Notes: a model not told the origin generated them from the letters alone. DNA of 44,251 nucleotides from Marinobacterium arenosum (GCF_019795155.1 NZ_JAILYN010000039.1:1-44251); one strand, 5' to 3'; positions 1-7,822 are shown, numbered from the stretch's first letter. Numbers and translations are program-made.

Positions 1-460
1 TCCAAAGACGGAGGTGCAGGTCTGTATCATCCATCAGATCCGCAACTCCATGAAGTACGTCGCCAGCAAGAACCAGAAGGCCTTCATGGCGGACCTCAAG
101 TGCGTCTACAAGGCGGCCACACTGAATGCGGCAGAACAGGCACTGGACGAGCTGGAGGCGAAATGGGGCCAACAGTATCCGTTGGTCATCAAATCCTGGC
201 GCAGCAAGTGGGACAACCTGTCGGTATACTTCAGCAGATCAGGCGGGCCATTTACACCACCAATGCGGTCGAGGCGGTACACCGCCAGTTCCGCAAACTG
301 ACTAAAACCAAGGGCGGAGACCAGCTTGTTGAAGCTGCTGTATGCGGGGATGCTGAAAGCCTCCGAGAAGTGGACTCATCCGGTACAAAACTGGAACCTG
401 ACGCTATCCCAGTTGACCATCCACTTCCCGGGCAGGGTGGATCAATATGTGGACCTGTAA
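1..460 (+). pseudogene. IS256-family (mutator-type) transposase, 3' remnant
   Basis: Stitched across frames, this reads as the C-terminal third of an IS256-family transposase: residues like HQIRNSMKYVASKNQKAF, then WDNLSVYF, then QIRRAIYTTNAVEAVHRQFR, then KLLYAGMLKASEKWTHPVQN, ending at a TAA at 458-460. At least two short deletions break the frame. One, near 231, removes the few residues usually found between SVYF and QIRRA; the other, near 320, lies between the TKTKGG and SLLKLL motifs. The N terminus lies outside the window. It cannot make an active transposase. It marks the left edge of the AT-rich island that follows. Confidence 0.88.
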
Positions 461-675
461 TTTACACTGACACAGAACTATGAACACCCTCCCCTGTGGT
501 TTAAATTCCATACCAAAAAATTGGTGTCTTAACCTTCAACGATGTCATATCCCATTGTTCAAGCCATTTGCTCCATTTCATATTTAGTGCCAACTATTCC
601 CGGAACGATTGTTAACGAACATTTCTCTACTATTGGATGGATTTACTGGCTTTCTATTCTGAAAAGCATCATCTA
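461..675. other. Intergenic, transposon end and island edge
   Basis: There is no convincing ORF. The first 30 bases after the transposase stop probably carry the decayed IS256 inverted repeat. Base composition then turns AT-rich, as in the island genes. I see no clear intrinsic terminator for the leftward operon that ends at 676. Confidence 0.4.
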
Positions 676-2697
676 CTACGGCTGAATCCCTGATATAGAC
701 TTAAGCCCTTTTAGGATAAGGTGTAAACACTCATCGACAAACGGTGAAGTCATTAAATGTAAATACTCTGACTTACTCAGACCAGACCTTTCAGCGAGAT
801 CTGAGTAATTTACAGACGAAAGCATACTGAATATTTCTGAGTAGTCGGCATTGTTACCATATGCTTTGGCAATTTCTTGTAATTCTGAGTAATAAGCTGT
901 ATGCATTCCCTGCCACTCTTCTGTCAATTGAAGAGGCTGTTCTTTACTCATAATGATTTTGGTAATATCTCCGACTACTCCTCCTGCACCTCCGAGGAGA
1001 TAGATCGGCTTTTCATATTCTAAAGCAATCATTACTTCTTCAAGAACACCAGGCATCTTTCCCTTAAAATTTGTTAACTTTCCTCCAGCACAGACTCTCG
1101 CATCTGACCCTGAAATAGAACGATAGCGCATTTCTGTTAAGCTTCTTGACCAAACATAAAGGTTTTCCGCACAGTTTGGAGGTAAGAATTTTGTGTTATC
1201 CAGCCCTTCTATAACATCTTCAGGGGGACTGTGCTGATGTGTTTTCATGACATGTCGATATTTAGCCCTCCAAGCTACTATTTCAGGATCTGAAATATAT
1301 TGCGGCCACGCTAAGTGGTTTTGAACTGGAGGAATATCGTTTTTTAAGCGGTCTTGTAAAACCATAGCTTCATCAAGGATAAACTCCGTAAAACCACCCT
1401 CTCTTAAGTCGCCGCCATACAGAAGAATAGCAGAGCGTGAAAGTAAGTTTCGTGCAACTTCCTGCGCCAAAAGTTTAAGAATACTGGGGTGTTGATGGTG
1501 CTTTTGAAAACCATCTGACTCAAAGTCAGATATTGAGATACCGACATTTAAATTTTTGAGCGATTCATTTTCTAATGAAGACCATAATGGTGTAAAAGCA
1601 TTAAAATCAAGTTGTTGATGCCAGTCTGCTTCATCGGGATAAATAGGTGGATCAGGATAGCAAGCCTTGTTAACACCAGCTTTTTTCCACTCTAAAACCT
1701 GTCTAATTTCAGGTGGCCGGGAAGTAATTGCACAATCCTTAGGTATCCGACCTTGATCTCTGAAGGACTCTAAAGTTTTAAAAGCATAGTTGTGCCTAAT
1801 AGTTTCAAGTAATGCTTCTGAAAGAATTTTAAGGATTTCATCCTTAGATAAACCCTGACTAACGTCAACGCGTATACGAGGAACATTAGATGCAGCAGGA
1901 AAGCCCCTATCTTCGTAGTTTTCCAAGGAATTAATGACTATTATGGGGCGCTGATTTTGTTTGGCACATAGAATTTCCCTCTGACACCAGTAACGAGATG
2001 AATATGCATCAGTTTCGATAACGATTAGAGTCGAGTTAGATATGTGCTTCTCAATTTCATCGTGAAAAGCAAAGCCAGGTGAGATTTCAGTAGAATCGAA
2101 GAATCGATTCATATTCGTATTATCTATAAATGACTTAATATTTTCTGAAATTACTACACCAGTATTTCCTGCCTTTGCATGACTTAGGAACAAGTTGATT
2201 GATGAGGCCTTTCCAGGTGCGTGTCCTTCAATGCTAGAGAAACCCTGTCTATGTATTTCATGAGCTAAATGAATTAGCGATAGTTGAACCCGTTGGGGCT
2301 CTGGCCAATCGTATACTCGAATGCAATTCAAAGAAGCAAGAGGTCCACCATGGCTTAAGCCAGATGTATCTAACGCAACTGGAACAAGACAGTGCGCTTC
2401 ACCTGATTCAATTTTATTGATATAGGCTTCCATTTGTGGCCTACCAATAGTGTTCTTACTTGTAAAAATAAAAGTAATATTTTTTTTAGCGACAGGTTTC
2501 GGTATACTTTCTGGTGTTTCTGCTTTGCTTTTAGAGCTGTAATAAAATATTGGAATATTCAGCCCACGAGAAAAAGGTCTGTCTATTTTTTTTACGAATG
2601 AGTTACGTATAAAATCGAGAATAGGTAGAACTTCATCATTATCTGATGGGTGCCATACGAAATTTAGAGCAAGTGGCGTTTGATAATTAGCTGTCAT
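676..2697 (-). CDS. TIR-SLOG protein, predicted NAD-cleaving or nucleotide-signalling effector
   Basis: A 673-residue cytosolic protein and the last gene of the island operon. Residues 165-300 form a TIR domain: the strand SSINLFLSHAK opens it, FFDSTEISPG follows, and the YWCQRE segment places the expected catalytic glutamate at E241. Residues about 380-580 look like a SLOG-type Rossmann domain, with NVGISISDF, AILLYGGDLREGGFTEFI, a GGK near 538-540 and PIYLLGGAGGVVGD. Residues 10-150 hold another alpha/beta region that may be a degenerate TIR-like fold (NFVWHPSDND near the start, ITFIFTS at 74-80). Bacterial TIR domains can hydrolyse NAD or make cyclic ADP-ribose isomers, and SLOG domains bind such nucleotides in the Thoeris effector ThsA. 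Whether one protein here both makes and senses a signal is inference. It follows Nmad2 after a 62-base gap. Confidence 0.82.
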   Translation of the reverse strand: MTANYQTPLALNFVWHPSDNDEVLPILDFIRNSFVKKIDRPFSRGLNIPIFYYSSKSKAETPESIPKPVAKKNITFIFTSKNTIGRPQMEAYINKIESGEAHCLVPVALDTSGLSHGGPLASLNCIRVYDWPEPQRVQLSLIHLAHEIHRQGFSSIEGHAPGKASSINLFLSHAKAGNTGVVISENIKSFIDNTNMNRFFDSTEISPGFAFHDEIEKHISNSTLIVIETDAYSSRYWCQREILCAKQNQRPIIVINSLENYEDRGFPAASNVPRIRVDVSQGLSKDEILKILSEALLETIRHNYAFKTLESFRDQGRIPKDCAITSRPPEIRQVLEWKKAGVNKACYPDPPIYPDEADWHQQLDFNAFTPLWSSLENESLKNLNVGISISDFESDGFQKHHQHPSILKLLAQEVARNLLSRSAILLYGGDLREGGFTEFILDEAMVLQDRLKNDIPPVQNHLAWPQYISDPEIVAWRAKYRHVMKTHQHSPPEDVIEGLDNTKFLPPNCAENLYVWSRSLTEMRYRSISGSDARVCAGGKLTNFKGKMPGVLEEVMIALEYEKPIYLLGGAGGVVGDITKIIMSKEQPLQLTEEWQGMHTAYYSELQEIAKAYGNNADYSEIFSMLSSVNYSDLAERSGLSKSEYLHLMTSPFVDECLHLILKGLKSISGIQP

Positions 2698-2759
2698 AAA
2701 TTTTATGGCTCCATAGCCTCTTCACAAATAAGATAGATAGCTTTTATAAAAAAGCAATC

Positions 2760-3425
2760 TTAAGTTATTTTACCTGTTTCTTGATTAACACGCTTATGTG
2801 AATCAATAAAATGAAAAGGGTCCCCTATCACTGTATTTCTATAGTTCTTAAACTCAGACGTAATTTTACTTATTAGTGCTTCACCATTACCAAATGGTAC
2901 AAGATATGTTTTTTTATAATCCCTAATCCTTCCGTAACCTATTGATTCAAGATCTATTGGTATAGCTTTATCGCCAAAATAAAAGAAAAAGTCTGATATT
3001 AAGACATTTTCTGTAGATCCCGTATCTCTATCAACATTTACATTGTTCATACTCCCATCGACATTACTATGATGGGAATCCTCTTGGATCCAGTTTCCGT
3101 CTATATCTTTATGGTAAATATTATCACCTAGAAGTTTTACTTGACTTCCATTGCGGCAAGGCCTTTTCAATATATACCTTTGATCTTCCCAGTACTCTTG
3201 AAAAGTTAGAACTTCTGTAACTTTCATGATAAATATACATTTTCTTTTAATCGGCTTGAGATTTGCTCCAGCAATACCGATTACCCAATCGCCAACTTTT
3301 GCCTTCTTGCGAATTCTAGGTTTACAAGTTGCTAGTGTACAAATTCCATGAAAAGGGTTTGGAGCGAACCCAAAGTCTCGAGAAATAGGATATGTATAAA
3401 GGGTTGACCCTGATTCAATCAACAT
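2760..3425 (-). CDS. Nmad2-family protein (nucleotide modification associated domain 2)
   Basis: A 221-residue protein that matches my memory of the Nmad2 family along most of its length: LYTYPISRDFGFAPNPF near the start, then GICTLATCKPRIR, KVGDWVIGIAG, a LTFQEYW segment, and GDNIYH followed by WIQEDSHHS. Nmad families were defined computationally by their linkage to DNA-base modification enzymes and conflict systems; the biochemical activity is not established. Its ATG lies inside the end of the upstream TIR gene (7-base overlap), so the two are probably translationally coupled. The conserved His/Asp/Ser-rich core argues for an enzyme or nucleotide-binding role, but I cannot name the reaction. 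Composition is AT-rich like its neighbours. Confidence 0.75.
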   Translation of the reverse strand: MLIESGSTLYTYPISRDFGFAPNPFHGICTLATCKPRIRKKAKVGDWVIGIAGANLKPIKRKCIFIMKVTEVLTFQEYWEDQRYILKRPCRNGSQVKLLGDNIYHKDIDGNWIQEDSHHSNVDGSMNNVNVDRDTGSTENVLISDFFFYFGDKAIPIDLESIGYGRIRDYKKTYLVPFGNGEALISKITSEFKNYRNTVIGDPFHFIDSHKRVNQETGKIT

Positions 3426-3907
3426 ACAACATTTCTCCCATCTATTTTTGGCATTGGTGAGCCCGTTGAATCTTGAAACTCACTGCCACCATCTAAAGCT
3501 CCAATGACTGAGTCAGCTTTCCAACCAACAATTGATGTTGCATATTTTTTTAAATTTTCTGGAATTTCAACTTGATCCTTTAGACCATTTTCATATACAC
3601 CTATTATCGGCTTGCCTAATTGATGCGCGGTTTTTATTTCCCAATCAACCCACCGTCTGCTATGTGTTTCTTTGCCAATCACTACTATAACTTGGCTTGC
3701 CCAACGCATCTTCATTTTGAGAAGTCTAGCTATCGTTCTATCACTTACTTTATTCTTATCAAGTCTACTTTGGTTTTCAGGTTTTACACGTATTGAACTA
3801 TTTCTGAATTGATAGCCTTTTCCTGAAACCATTTTGGTTAGGCCATCAACACTTGCATCATCTTTATGATGATGACTTACGAATACATTTCTTATTTTTT
3901 TTGTCAT
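3419..3907 (-). CDS. TIR-like protein (DUF1863/MTH538, ThsB-like)
   Basis: A 162-residue single-domain protein. It opens with IRNVFVSHHHKDD, the typical first strand of the DUF1863 branch of TIR domains, to which the Thoeris sensor ThsB belongs. The segment SQVIVVIGKETHSRRWVDWE supplies the second signature strand and a candidate catalytic glutamate at E90, followed by KTAHQLGKPIIGVY. ThsB proteins make a cyclic ADP-ribose isomer when phage infection is sensed. No SIR2-SLOG ThsA partner lies here; the only SLOG-type protein is the TIR-SLOG gene two positions downstream. The start is the ATG at 3907, 52 bases after the thymidylate-synthase-like gene. Its end overlaps the Nmad2 gene. Confidence 0.8.
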   Translation of the reverse strand: MTKKIRNVFVSHHHKDDASVDGLTKMVSGKGYQFRNSSIRVKPENQSRLDKNKVSDRTIARLLKMKMRWASQVIVVIGKETHSRRWVDWEIKTAHQLGKPIIGVYENGLKDQVEIPENLKKYATSIVGWKADSVIGALDGGSEFQDSTGSPMPKIDGRNVVC

Positions 3908-3959
3908 TTATGCTAAATCCCTTTATTTTTGGTTTAAATATTTCGAAGGTCATTAAGCC

Positions 3960-4973
3960 TTAATAGCTTGGCAAAGTGACTCTTTTCTCCCATTGTTCCC
4001 ATGCATGTACCAAGCACTCATTAGTGCATTTCGATATTGCATCAATACTATGTTCTGTCCACTGTCTTCTCCTCGCACTATCCGCGGCAACAACTAACAG
4101 CATATTGTAATAGCCTTCAGGCAATTTATTAGTTTCCAATAAAGAGGAAAACTCTTCCCGCCCCAAATCTGATGCGCGTAGTCGTTCCATTATCTCCTCA
4201 ATGAGCTGAAAAGCTTTCTGCGTCACTTCTTTTGATAGAGCTAAACTATCCGTATTGATTAAGGGCTTGGTTTGATCCGAAATTTGGTATTTTTCTAAAT
4301 CATCTAGATAAGCATGCAAGCTATTTGACATCTGGTAATATGAACCAACTTCCAGACCCAGCCAGCCTGCTAAGATTTCCTGTAAGCTTGTAAACTGAAC
4401 AAAGTTATGTGGAGTGCCCAGAAACAAGTCGTTACTCCGCATAATCTGAGTCCACTCAAGCCTGCCATTTCGGATATTTAACATTGAGCATATATTACAA
4501 GGTATATCCTTCGACGCTGGCGTCGCGTTTTCAGCTGGGAGATCTATCTTACCATCCCAAATTTGGAGCACAACTTGACGAGTATCAGGGTTTTTAGATA
4601 GTACCTGATAAGCTCTTTCTATCTGATCAATACCTATGTTGCGTCTCAAACGGTAACCATATGCACCATGATATTCACTGTCTTCACCACAAAATTTTGG
4701 TAGTACTGGATTCCAGAAATTTATGAAATCAGAATCATTCCTACCCTGCATAATCCACACAACTTCCGCGATAGCAAAAGCTGGATTAAGAGCTGGAATA
4801 CGAGAGTTAATCCAACGTTGACGTGGTTCTAGGATATGTAGATTTGAATGCAGAATTTCAGTCACAGGACCAAGCCTGCTTTTTTGTGAACATCCCTTAA
4901 AGCTATTTAACAGTTCTATTGCGGCCAATCGCCAAACTTCATCTGCTGTGTTGCTTTCAAAAAAGGCTGTCAC
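3960..4973 (-). CDS. Thymidylate-synthase-family pyrimidine C5 modifying enzyme
   Basis: A 337-residue ThyA-fold protein. The nucleophile sits in KDIPCNICSML (C159). The phosphate/substrate motif is MRSNDLFLGTPHN (R179, S180, D182, N190) and the HxY motif is SLHAYLDDL (H220, Y222). The Asn at 190 corresponds to the residue that selects uracil in thymidylate synthases; dCMP hydroxymethylases carry Asp there, so a dUMP-type substrate is more likely. The protein is longer and more divergent than a housekeeping ThyA (about 264 residues). Phage relatives either methylate dUMP or hydroxymethylate it to 5-hmdUMP, and the sequence alone does not tell which. Its start overlaps the upstream gene by 17 bases. 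The next-door aGPT-PPlase2 family gene favours a base-hypermodification role. Confidence 0.78.
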   Translation of the reverse strand: MTAFFESNTADEVWRLAAIELLNSFKGCSQKSRLGPVTEILHSNLHILEPRQRWINSRIPALNPAFAIAEVVWIMQGRNDSDFINFWNPVLPKFCGEDSEYHGAYGYRLRRNIGIDQIERAYQVLSKNPDTRQVVLQIWDGKIDLPAENATPASKDIPCNICSMLNIRNGRLEWTQIMRSNDLFLGTPHNFVQFTSLQEILAGWLGLEVGSYYQMSNSLHAYLDDLEKYQISDQTKPLINTDSLALSKEVTQKAFQLIEEIMERLRASDLGREEFSSLLETNKLPEGYYNMLLVVAADSARRRQWTEHSIDAISKCTNECLVHAWEQWEKRVTLPSY

Positions 4974-5964
4974 AATAGTGCTCCTTTATATTATCTACAG
5001 AATCATTGATGCCCCATTTTGGAGGAAACCAGTATTTTATAACTTCTCGGTTAGGCCTGAAAACCTGTTTAATTCGTTTCCTACCATCAAGACTACCGAC
5101 TTCGGGATGGAACACCCTTGCATATTTATCAACCTCACAAAAAAGGTTTTGGATATCAATCAAATGAAGAGGACGCCCCCATAGCTTCTTAAAACTCAAA
5201 TTACGAGCTTCCAAAAATTCATCCTGACGTTCTGTAACATATCTAATAATATCGCTTGCTGACGCATCACCAGTACTTTTAAAGCATTTCTGTATCCCAC
5301 GCAGAGCACCAGGACCCGGCATTACAAAGTCATTTTCTGAAAAATTTATTAATTCACTGTAATTAAGGTCAATGGCATACTGATAAGCTAAAAAGTCCCC
5401 AAAGCTTGGTTCGGATTTAAGCATATTAAAAACATCCTCAAGCGAAGATGCATCAGAAACTCGAGAAGGTAGTCGTTCACTCATCATCTTTTCTATTAAA
5501 CGAAGATGATTTTGGTGTTTTTTCTCATAACCGAAAGCTGATCGCCCAGATGCCATTATATAAGCAGCAGAATAAATAGCACATTTATTTTTCAAAGCGT
5601 TCGAGAGAATATCATTATAACGATCAAAGCTATATTCGCGCCATGATATCCCACCAAGCTGTCTATTAAGCAAATCCCAAGTTTCTATTTTATTAAACAG
5701 TTTAAACAAGATAATTCGAAAGAATGTTTCTTCAAATGAACTATCACCTGAATATATTACGTTTCGAATCAAGTACTGACTAACACGGTCGGAAGCTCTA
5801 TAGGCGTTAGTAAATTTGTGCTTAGCAAGAATAGGATCGTCGATCCACTTTTCTTCATTTGGACTTGTAATCCTCATAAAGAATACATCTTGACGTTTTA
5901 CCGCAAAGTCCCAGAATGTATCAAATACTTCAGTTGGCTTTATCTTCTGATCTAGCATTATCAT
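4957..5964 (-). CDS. 5-hmdU DNA kinase-type helical protein (aGPT-PPlase2 family)
   Basis: A 335-residue mostly helical protein. It resembles the clade 2 alpha-glutamyl/putrescinyl-thymine pyrophosphorylase family, later linked to 5-hydroxymethyl-dU DNA kinases of hypermodifying phages. Supporting features are a long helical N-terminal half with an FFRIILFKLFNKIETW stretch, then FGDFLAYQYAIDLNYSEL, and the HhH-like turn MPGPGALRGIQKCF (216-224 for its core). I see no P-loop of the GxxxxGKS/T type, so the separate nucleotide-kinase domain found in some phage proteins is missing. It may act on DNA or nucleotides made by the thymidylate-synthase-like neighbour. Its start overlaps the preceding gene by 35 bases, suggesting coupling. 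Confidence 0.7.
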   Translation of the reverse strand: MIMLDQKIKPTEVFDTFWDFAVKRQDVFFMRITSPNEEKWIDDPILAKHKFTNAYRASDRVSQYLIRNVIYSGDSSFEETFFRIILFKLFNKIETWDLLNRQLGGISWREYSFDRYNDILSNALKNKCAIYSAAYIMASGRSAFGYEKKHQNHLRLIEKMMSERLPSRVSDASSLEDVFNMLKSEPSFGDFLAYQYAIDLNYSELINFSENDFVMPGPGALRGIQKCFKSTGDASASDIIRYVTERQDEFLEARNLSFKKLWGRPLHLIDIQNLFCEVDKYARVFHPEVGSLDGRKRIKQVFRPNREVIKYWFPPKWGINDSVDNIKEHYCDSLF

Positions 5965-6703
5965 TATCTTTTTTAATATCGACTTGCTCGGTTACAGACT
6001 TGTCAGAAAAACCGTTTAATACTTTATCTTTCAACACAATCATACCAGCAGAGAATAAAAAACCCGCTAAGGAACCGATAAGCACAGAATATTTAAAAAC
6101 TTTCTTATCAAGCTTTTCAACTTTATCGTTTATATCTTTATCGATCTCAGCAATTCTCTCTGACAAACTATGTGCAGATTGAATTTCACCGCTAATCCCA
6201 TTTATTAAATCAGAATTAATTGACTCTAGAGGTTCGCTATTTTTCTTTCTTTCGGTCACGCGATCCAAATCAGCAAACCACATTAGAAATAGATCATCAC
6301 CACTCTTGATGTGCAAAGGCTTTGGCCCAGCATTAAAAACCGAAAAAATCAATCTGCCTTGAAATCCCGGATCTACGTGGAAGCCAGATACATTTATCAG
6401 TCCTCGAAATTTCAGTTTTGACTTCATCGAGATGAAAGCCATTGCATCATCAGGCATCAAAACTGATTCCTTAGTAAGTAGGAAACCAAATTGGCCTGCA
6501 GGTATAGCTATGGGATCACCTTTTTCCAATTTTACTGCTGTATGTCTAGATGGGTTCGGCACTTTGTGATCGGGTGTTATATATGCTTCTCCACCTACAG
6601 TTAATGTATATGCAGAACAGTCAATCTTATCTCTCACAAAGTCGCTACCAAAAACCTCTGGCAACCGTTCTTCTAATCTTTCTCCACTCCAAAAAGCCAT
6701 CAT
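5930..6703 (-). CDS. Membrane-anchored dUTPase/dCTP-deaminase-fold protein
   Basis: A 257-residue protein and the first gene of the island operon. Residues 20-150 have the trimeric dUTPase/Dcd jelly-roll signatures: FVRDKIDCSAYTLTVGGE, IPAGQFGFLLTKE, FISMKSKLKFRGLINVSGF and HVDPGFQGRLIFSVFNAG. Asp111 matches the conserved Asp of both families. The position of the Dcd catalytic Glu is Ser121, so deamination is doubtful and a dUTPase-like or binding role fits better. Residues 175-203 are charged and probably coiled coil. Residues 204-224 (YSVLIGSLAGFLFSAGMIVL) form one transmembrane helix, followed by a charged tail; a cytosolic catalytic head is expected. Two adjacent ATGs follow GAGGGA on the minus strand, and the second (6700) has the better spacing. 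Confidence 0.72.
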   Translation of the reverse strand: MMAFWSGERLEERLPEVFGSDFVRDKIDCSAYTLTVGGEAYITPDHKVPNPSRHTAVKLEKGDPIAIPAGQFGFLLTKESVLMPDDAMAFISMKSKLKFRGLINVSGFHVDPGFQGRLIFSVFNAGPKPLHIKSGDDLFLMWFADLDRVTERKKNSEPLESINSDLINGISGEIQSAHSLSERIAEIDKDINDKVEKLDKKVFKYSVLIGSLAGFLFSAGMIVLKDKVLNGFSDKSVTEQVDIKKDNDNARSEDKAN

Positions 6704-6817
6704 TCCCTCAATCTGAACTCAACATTCTTGTAAAATGATATTGTTATATCTGTCAGCAGAAACATTCTATCGAGCAAATTTGTTACGTACTAGGGAGTAC
6801 ACCAATAAGTTCTGCAT
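6704..6817 (-). promoter_or_regulatory. Presumed promoter region of the TIR/nucleotide island operon
   Basis: This AT-rich spacer lies between the first island gene and the IS21 end. On the minus strand it holds GAGGGA just before the start codons and several TATA-like and TTGACA-like words, but no pair I would call with confidence. The whole six-gene run most likely starts here, since the later gaps are at most 62 bases. Confidence 0.3.
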
Positions 6818-6860
6818 ATTCCGGTGAAAATGAACACCGATTCCGGACGAACGTGAACAC
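6818..6860 (-). repeat. IS21-family terminal repeats
   Basis: Two near-identical units of the form ATTCCGG-N6/7-GTGAACAC or TGAACAC stand side by side (6818-6837 and 6840-6860). On the minus strand they read GTGTTCA...CCGGAAT, the usual multiple terminal repeats of IS21-family elements. Their position downstream of istB fits the right end of the element. The left end is not visible. Confidence 0.65.
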
Positions 6861-6892
6861 CTGATTTCTCAACGCATCACGCCCCCGGATTA

Positions 6893-7555
6893 TTAGCCCA
6901 GGTGTTCATCTTCGGTCAACTGTCCGAGGATTTTTCTCATCGATTCTCCCCTCAGCTGCAACCGGTGGGCGTTGTGCATCCGCCGGTCCTGGATGGCGTC
7001 CGCCAGGGTGTTGTCGCCGATGCTGGCGTACCACTGATCGGTCGGCAGCTGGCTGATCACCAGCGTCGAGGGCTGGCCGTGGTGGTCGTCCATAATCTCC
7101 ATCAAGTCATTGCGGTGGGCCGGTTTCAGCGGCTCCAGTCCCCCAGTCGTCGATCATCAGCAACCGAACCTTTGCCAGGTATTTGAGCAGCTTGTGGTAG
7201 CTGCCATCGGCCTTGGCCTGGGTCAGCTCCAGCAGCAGGCGGGCGAGACGGTAGTAGCAGACACTGTAGCCCCTCAGGCAGGCGCTGTGCCCCAGCGCGC
7301 AGCCGAGCTAGGTCTTGCCTCTGCCGCAGGGCCCGGTGATCAGCAAGTTCTAAGCCCGGTCGATCCAGTCGCCCTGCGCCAGCTGGACAACCCGGGCCTG
7401 GCTAACGTTGCGCGGATGCTGGTAGTCGATGTCCTGTACCGTGGCGGCGAGCTTGAAGTGGGCCTAGCGGATCAGGCATTCGTACTTGCGATGCTCCCGG
7501 CTAGTTTTTTATGATCGACCAACAGTCCGAGCCGCTCGATGAACGGTAGGGCCTC
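6893..7555 (-). pseudogene. istB: istB, IS21-family helper ATPase remnant
   Basis: Read on the minus strand across frames, this is a decayed IstB: FIERLGLLVD near the start, ATVQDIDYQHPRN, a degenerate Walker A ITGPCGRGKT, CYYRLARLLLELTQAKADGS, VRLLMIDD, and the well-kept C terminus (LKPAHRNDLMEIMDDHHGQ, then TLVISQLPTDQWYASIGD). In-frame stops near 7466 and 7349 and a frameshift near 7140 disrupt it. No istA is present. IstB normally assists the IstA transposase, so this copy is dead. With the repeats at 6818-6860 it forms the right edge of the AT-rich island. Confidence 0.88.
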
Positions 7556-7704
7556 ATATCCGATTCTTGTTCATCGGCTCACGGTTTACGCTCCACGCTT
7601 CCTCCCCACGGTTGGTCGCCCTTCCGCAGTTGCGCTTCACTTCGTTCGCTGTGGCCAGCTTACGGGAGGACTTTCACCTCCAGGAGTGCGCCCGTGCCGG
7701 GCGC
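7556..7704 (-). mobile_element. Group II intron, 5' fragment (domain I remnant)
   Basis: On the minus strand this starts with a GCGCCCGG...CCGGGCGC-type hairpin directly after the poly-T of the terminator at 7705-7731. It continues with GGAGGTGAAAGTCCTCCC and a GCGAACGAAGTGAAGCGC segment, which I recognise as the 5' part of bacterial group II introns. Insertion just behind an intrinsic terminator is the known habit of class C introns. The fragment is cut off by the istB remnant; no reverse-transcriptase gene and no 3' domains are present. The family call is from memory of such sequences, not from a search. Confidence 0.6.
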
Positions 7705-7731
7705 AAAAAAAACGGCCCCGAAGGGCCGGCT
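7705..7731 (-). terminator. Intrinsic terminator of the thioesterase gene
   Basis: On the minus strand a GC-rich stem (CCGGCCC-TTC-GGGGCCG) is followed by eight T. It lies about 90 bases past the thioesterase stop codon and directly abuts the intron fragment. Confidence 0.8.
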
Positions 7732-7822
7732 GTAATAACGATGAATACAGAACACCAAGCAACTTGGTGACCTGGGTATGTCGGTGCCGGCATGGGGTCC
7801 TGCACCGGACATTCTTGCCGGC

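Noticed and set aside
676-6703. Classical Thoeris or CBASS system
   Set aside because: No SIR2-SLOG ThsA and no CD-NTase/cyclase gene is present; only the TIR and SLOG parts are shared.
676-6703. Restriction-modification system
   Set aside because: No methyltransferase, endonuclease or helicase motifs in the six proteins.
6902-7514. Plus-strand frames over the istB region
   Set aside because: The minus strand reads as IstB across frameshifts; the plus frames are shadows.
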